DNA of 64,000 bases from Oscillospiraceae bacterium (lineage in GTDB: Bacteria > Bacillota > Clostridia > Oscillospirales > Oscillospiraceae): contig JAHHRS010000001.1 of the NCBI GenBank assembly GCA_020025675.1, positions 11,193 to 75,192 of the forward strand, written 5' to 3'. Shown in pieces: positions 60,504-64,000 of this stretch (position 1 is the stretch's first letter; each line of letters starts with the position of its first letter). The position numbers were made by a program, and so were the translations under genes. The notes beneath the pieces were generated by a model. It was not told where the DNA came from. It saw nothing but the letters and a program-made list of their open reading frames with translations, and searched no databases.

Positions 60504-62255
60504 ATGGACGAAAATAAATTTACTTTTGAAAATCAGGAATATAAAAATACGTACCGCCACACAACAAGCCATATCTTGGCTCAGGCTGTTAAACGCCTGT
60601 ACCCGGAGGTGAAGCTTGCCATTGGTCCCGCTATTGAAAACGGATTTTACTACGACTTTGACGCTCCCTTTGCCATCACTCCAGAGATTTTGGAAAATCT
60701 TGAGGCTGAGATGAGAAAAATCTGCAAGGAAAAACTCAAGCTTGAGCGCTTTGAACTTCCCCGTGAAGAGGCTATAAAGTTCATGGAGGAGCGGGATGAG
60801 CCATACAAGGTGGAGCTTATTCAGGACCTGCCTGAGGATGCGGTTATAAGCTTCTACAAGCAGGGCGATTTCACCGACCTCTGTGCCGGTCCTCATCTGG
60901 ATTCTACCGGCAGAGTAAAGGGCAATGCCATAAAGCTTACTTCATGCACCGGAGCATACTGGAGAGGCGATTCCAACAGAAAAATGCTCCAGAGAGTATA
61001 CGGTACCTGCTTTATGAAAAAGACAGAGCTGGACGAATACCTGGAAAAAGTAGAAGAAGCAAAAAAACGGGACCACAGAAAACTGGGTAAGGAGCTTGGA
61101 CTCTTTATGCTTACTGAGGAAGGCCCCGGCTTCCCCTTCTTCCTGCCTAAAGGCATGGTTCTCCGCAACACTCTTATTGATTACTGGCGTCAGGTACACA
61201 AAAAATACGGCTATGTGGAGATTTCCACACCGATTATTCTTAATCAGGACCTTTGGCACAGAAGCGGTCACTGGGATCACTATAAAGACAACATGTACAC
61301 CACTGTTATTGACGGCGAGGACTATGCAGTAAAGCCCATGAACTGCCCCGGAGGTATGCTTGTATACAAATCTGAGCCTCATTCATACAGAGACCTGCCT
61401 CTCAGAATGGCTGAGCTTGGTCTTGTACACCGCCATGAGCTTTCCGGCGCTCTTCACGGTCTTTTCCGTGTTCGCTGCTTTACTCAAGATGATGCTCATA
61501 TTTTTATGACATGGGATCAGATGAAAGATGAAATTAAAAATGTTATGAGGCTCTTTGACGAGGTATATTCTGTATTTGGCCTGAGCTATAAGATTGAGCT
61601 GTCCACCATGCCTGAGGATCATATCGGCGATATTAAGGACTGGAATTTTGCAACTGAAACACTGAAAGAAGCTGTTACCGAGGTTGGCAAGGACTTTGAG
61701 ATAAACGAAGGCGACGGCGCATTCTACGGTCCTAAGCTTGACTTCCATCTGGCAGATTCTCTGGGCAGAACATGGCAGTGCGGCACCATCCAGCTGGACA
61801 TGCAGATGCCTGAGCGCTTTGAACTTGAATATGTTGGCGAAGACGGACAGAAGCACCGTCCCGTTATGATACACCGTGTGGTTTTGGGCTCCATTGAACG
61901 CTTTATCGGCGTTATAACCGAGCATTTCGGCGGCGCATTCCCCACATGGCTCTCTCCTGTACAGGTAAAGGTTATGCCCATAACCGATAGAACTGATTCA
62001 TATGCTGAGGAAGTTGCAAAAAAACTGGACGAAGCCGGCATTAGAGTGGAAACTGACCTTCGTAACGAGAAGATCGGATATAAGATTCGTGAAGCTCAGC
62101 TTCAGAAACTGCCTTACATGCTGGTTGTCGGTGACAGAGAAGCCCAGGCGGGCACTGTTGCTGTTCGCACCAGAGACGGTAAGGATTTGGGAGCTATGTC
62201 TCTTGAAGAGTTCACTTCAAAAATAAAGGAAGAGATTTCAAGCAAAGCTCGCTAA
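60504..62255 (+). CDS. thrS: Threonyl-tRNA synthetase lacking the N-terminal TGS domain
   Basis: This 583-residue class II synthetase charges tRNA-Thr. It begins directly at the editing domain ('YRHTTSHILAQAVKRLYPE', with the HxxxH zinc-like site; 'DLCAGPHLDST'), then the catalytic core (motif 2 'RHELSGALHGLFRVRCFTQDDAHIF', zinc ligands in 'MNCPGGM', motif 3 'HRVVLGSIERFIGVITEHFGG') and the anticodon-binding domain ('VKVMPITD'). The TGS domain of about 60 residues found at the front of most bacterial ThrRS is missing. The ATG at 60504 is fixed by TAGGAGG and by the T-box terminator 17 nt upstream, so the short form is genuine. Confidence 0.95.
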   Translation: MDENKFTFENQEYKNTYRHTTSHILAQAVKRLYPEVKLAIGPAIENGFYYDFDAPFAITPEILENLEAEMRKICKEKLKLERFELPREEAIKFMEERDEPYKVELIQDLPEDAVISFYKQGDFTDLCAGPHLDSTGRVKGNAIKLTSCTGAYWRGDSNRKMLQRVYGTCFMKKTELDEYLEKVEEAKKRDHRKLGKELGLFMLTEEGPGFPFFLPKGMVLRNTLIDYWRQVHKKYGYVEISTPIILNQDLWHRSGHWDHYKDNMYTTVIDGEDYAVKPMNCPGGMLVYKSEPHSYRDLPLRMAELGLVHRHELSGALHGLFRVRCFTQDDAHIFMTWDQMKDEIKNVMRLFDEVYSVFGLSYKIELSTMPEDHIGDIKDWNFATETLKEAVTEVGKDFEINEGDGAFYGPKLDFHLADSLGRTWQCGTIQLDMQMPERFELEYVGEDGQKHRPVMIHRVVLGSIERFIGVITEHFGGAFPTWLSPVQVKVMPITDRTDSYAEEVAKKLDEAGIRVETDLRNEKIGYKIREAQLQKLPYMLVVGDREAQAGTVAVRTRDGKDLGAMSLEEFTSKIKEEISSKAR

Positions 62256-62277
62256 TAAAATTTGAATAAAATTATTT

Positions 62278-62313
62278 CACCCTCACAAACTAAGGAAAAA
62301 GCTTGTGAGGGTG
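62278..62313 (+). promoter_or_regulatory. Hairpin enclosing the sleB ribosome site
   Basis: An 11-bp perfect stem CACCCTCACAA / TTGTGAGGGTG with a 14-nt loop buries the GAGGGTG ribosome site of sleB, 8 nt before its ATG. It could be a thrS terminator (only TGTTTT follows) or a translational control element. Confidence 0.55.
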
Positions 62314-62320
62314 ATGTTTT

Positions 62321-63007
62321 ATGAGTACCGAGCGAAAAAAACTTATTTTAGCTCTGGTCGTTATTTTTACACTGAATATTCTGATAATTGCTCTGGCTCA
62401 AAATGCCTCCGCCGATCTTTATAAAAAAGGTTCAAGCGGTCAAACTGTACGGGAAATACAGACAAGATTAAAAAATTGGGGTTATTATACAGGAGCAGTT
62501 GATGGCATTTACGGCAGCGGCACGGAAGAGGCTATAAAAAAGTTCCAGAAGAAAAACGGACTTAGTGTTGACGGCCAAACCGGAGATAAAACTTTGGCGG
62601 CACTGGGCATAAGCCCCACTGGAGGCGGAGGGGGTCAAAGCTCAGGCGGCGGTAATTCCGGGGATTTGGATTTACTGGCCCGACTTATCTCTGCGGAAGC
62701 TCGCGGTGAACCTTATGTAGGACAGGTCGCTGTAGGTGCGGTGGTGCTAAACAGGATAGACCACCCGTCGTTTCCCAATACTCTGGCAGGAGTTATATAT
62801 CAGAAGGATGCGTTTACCTGTATAAGTGACGGACAGTTTAATGAACCTGTGGCGGAAAGTGCATACAGAGCCGCCCGGGAAGCTATGAACGGCTACGACC
62901 CAAGCTATGGAGCAATTTACTATTTTAATCCTGTGACCGCCACAAGTAAGTGGATATGGTCAAGACCTCTTATAGTGGAAATAGGAAAGCATAGATTTTG
63001 CTCATAA
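62321..63007 (+). CDS. sleB: SleB-like spore cortex-lytic enzyme
   Basis: This 228-residue exported protein has an N-terminal signal or anchor helix (about 8-31, ending QNASA), a peptidoglycan-binding domain (about 32-92, 'GSSGQTVREIQTRLKNWGYY', 'DGIYGSGTEEAIKKFQKKNG'), a Gly/Ser linker and a SleB/CwlJ hydrolase domain ('ARLISAEARGEPYVGQVAVGAVVLNR', with the catalytic Glu in SAEARGE, and 'GAIYYFNPVTATSKWIWSRP'). SleB is a lytic transglycosylase that opens cortex peptidoglycan at germination. ypeB, its usual partner, is not adjacent. The ribosome site GAGGGTG lies in a hairpin. Typical of spore formers. Confidence 0.94.
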   Translation: MSTERKKLILALVVIFTLNILIIALAQNASADLYKKGSSGQTVREIQTRLKNWGYYTGAVDGIYGSGTEEAIKKFQKKNGLSVDGQTGDKTLAALGISPTGGGGGQSSGGGNSGDLDLLARLISAEARGEPYVGQVAVGAVVLNRIDHPSFPNTLAGVIYQKDAFTCISDGQFNEPVAESAYRAAREAMNGYDPSYGAIYYFNPVTATSKWIWSRPLIVEIGKHRFCS

Positions 63008-63011
63008 TATG

Positions 63012-63040
63012 TTGAAATAGCTCCTCCGCTGGGTTATAAT
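63012..63040 (+). promoter_or_regulatory. Promoter of the zinc-ribbon gene
   Basis: TTGAAA (63012-63017), a 17-bp spacer and a perfect TATAAT (63035-63040), 29 bp before the start codon and immediately after the sleB stop. Confidence 0.7.
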
Positions 63041-63069
63041 GATAGAAAATACAATGAGCGGAGGAGCCT

Positions 63070-63684
63070 ATGGCTTATTGCAAAAGATGTGGGGCTTATA
63101 TCCCCGATGGTCAACAGAACTGCCTTGCGTGCGGTTATAATGAAGAGGCCGAGAGAAAAGAAGCCCAAGAAAAGAATAAATATTACGGCGGCTTTGCTGC
63201 TGAGTATAAGGAAGAAAAAGCAAAAATGGAAAAAGAGCGCAGAAAACTTGAGCATGATAAGCGAGAGTTTGAGCGCCAGCGACGCTCACAGCAGGAGAAA
63301 AACAGAAGCTGGGCGGAAGAAGAATATGAAAAGCGGCAAAGACAGAGAGAACAGGCGAGTTATTATGCTGACTTGTACAGAAAAGAACAGGCAGTCGAAA
63401 GAAAGAACATGAGGCACAAGGCCCTTTCAGTATTGTGCTATTTCAGCATCTTTTTTATTTTTCCGCTGATTCTGTGCCCTGAGGATGAATTTGCAAGATT
63501 TCATGCAAAGCAGGGTATGGCACTGTTTATTTTCGGCATCATTTCTGATATTGCTTCTACCATAATTCCTTTTGGCTGGATATTGTCTATGTTTAGAGTT
63601 TACTGCATGTTTAAAGGCGTAGACAATGTGAGAAGGAACAGAATGGTACCACTGCCCTACATAGGGAAATACGCAGAAAAGTGA
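63070..63684 (+). CDS. Zinc-ribbon, coiled-coil membrane protein
   Basis: I do not recognise a specific family for the whole protein. The 204 residues divide into a four-Cys zinc ribbon (residues 4-21, CKRC ... CLAC), a highly charged coiled coil of about 85 residues rich in Glu, Lys, Arg and Gln (about 25-115), and a C-terminal membrane part with about three hydrophobic helices ('VLCYFSIFFIFPLILC', 'KQGMALFIFGIISDI', 'IIPFGWILSMFRVYCMF'). The membrane part resembles the DUF4870/YtjC-type domain ('FARFHAKQGMALF'). CGGAGGAG precedes the ATG by 5 nt. It has its own promoter and a terminator after it. Confidence 0.82.
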   Translation: MAYCKRCGAYIPDGQQNCLACGYNEEAERKEAQEKNKYYGGFAAEYKEEKAKMEKERRKLEHDKREFERQRRSQQEKNRSWAEEEYEKRQRQREQASYYADLYRKEQAVERKNMRHKALSVLCYFSIFFIFPLILCPEDEFARFHAKQGMALFIFGIISDIASTIIPFGWILSMFRVYCMFKGVDNVRRNRMVPLPYIGKYAEK

Positions 63685-63688
63685 ATGG

Positions 63689-63724
63689 TATATTGTGGTA
63701 GGATTTTATTTCTACCACAATATA
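63689..63724 (+). terminator. Terminator after the zinc-ribbon gene
   Basis: A perfect 13-bp inverted repeat TATATTGTGGTAG / CTACCACAATATA with a T-rich 10-nt loop. No strong T-run follows, but its place between the gene and the rRNA promoters fits a terminator. Confidence 0.65.
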
Positions 63725-63775
63725 TAGATTGCTGCAAAAAAGTTTAAAAATAATAGAAAAAAAGCAAAAAAAGTG

Positions 63776-63804
63776 TTGACTTAATAGAGAATAAGTGGTA
63801 TATT
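63776..63804 (+). promoter_or_regulatory. rRNA-type promoter P1
   Basis: TTGACT (63776-63781), 17 bp, TATATT (63799-63804), preceded by about 45 bp of A-runs that look like an UP element. This is the upstream member of a tandem pair. Confidence 0.75.
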
Positions 63805-63876
63805 AACAAAGCTCTCCGGAGAACGGCAGAATATCAAAACCAAGTAAAAAATAATTTAAAATTTATTAAATTATTG

Positions 63877-63905
63877 TTGACAAAGAAAAAAACTTGTGCT
63901 AAGAT
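63877..63905 (+). promoter_or_regulatory. rRNA-type promoter P2
   Basis: TTGACA (63877-63882), 17 bp, TAAGAT (63900-63905), exactly 101 bp after P1. The following leader contains CTTGAAAATTGAACAATG (63949-63966), a sequence typical of clostridial rRNA leaders and spacers. A 16S gene is expected just past the window edge. Confidence 0.78.
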
Positions 63906-64000
63906 AAATAAGCTGTCAACCCGAGAGGGAAGACAATAAAGATGCACCTTGAAAATTGAACAATGTAAGAAGAAATATTAGTAAAAATAACTAATAGCTT

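Noticed and set aside
1..64000. CRISPR arrays, phage or insertion sequences
   Set aside because: No regularly spaced repeats, transposase, integrase, terminase or terminal inverted repeats were seen, and codon use looks even across the window.

Overview
This 64-kb window looks like a chromosomal core region of a spore-forming, rod-shaped Firmicute of class Clostridia, most likely a mid-GC member of the Oscillospirales/Ruminococcaceae. That assignment is inferred from gene content and order: the gdpP-rplI-dnaB-tilS-hpt-ftsH block, a DnaD-type/DnaI-type helicase-loader pair, maf-mreC-mreD-mrdA, two DegV proteins, SleB and SleL/YaaH-like spore proteins, a T-box leader, strong GGAGG ribosome sites and many TTG/GTG starts. 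I see no phage, insertion sequence, integrase or CRISPR array.

Layout. 1-2.4 kb (minus strand): ymdB, a YhaO-type nuclease and a cut-off YhaN/SbcC-type ATPase. 2.5-6.3 kb: a small membrane peptide, tRNA-Arg(ACG), tex and a degV gene. 6.4-13.2 kb (mostly minus strand): hemolysin III, a small signalling-type protein, a three-gene envelope operon (serine beta-lactamase-like hydrolase, membrane-anchored phosphodiester glycosidase, Lgt-like membrane protein) and a LysM-GH18 protein. 13.3-19.4 kb: pepF, a second degV, an orphan E2-like acyltransferase fold protein and the helicase-loader pair. 19.5-33.5 kb (plus strand): U32 peptidase, maf, mreC, mreD, mrdA, an mgsA-like gene, hisS, aspS, a comM/yifB homologue, thiI and cinA. 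33.8-38.4 kb: a GntR-regulated ABC exporter and an HtrA protease. 38.6-48 kb: a phosphoribosyltransferase, tadA, pta, an XRE regulator coupled to lepA, an OmpR-type two-component pair, cupin and LUD genes, and a sugar nucleotidyltransferase. 48.1-57.3 kb: gdpP through ftsH, then ychF. 57.3-64 kb: a yybP-ykoY (Mn2+) riboswitch in front of a P-type ATPase, a threonine T-box in front of thrS, sleB, a zinc-ribbon membrane protein and, at the right edge, tandem promoters for what is probably an rRNA operon.

Most genes are housekeeping: translation, replication, cell-wall elongation, c-di-AMP turnover and proteostasis. The unusual signal is a set of family members whose reading frames are intact but whose signature catalytic residues are replaced: the MgsA-like protein, the LysM-GH18 protein, the E2-like protein and the Lgt-like protein. 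There is also a sugar nucleotidyltransferase that appears to carry only the last domain of a phosphomannomutase. These are the best candidates for changed functions. I did not find a clearly new multi-gene system; the envelope trio at 7.6-12 kb is the nearest candidate.
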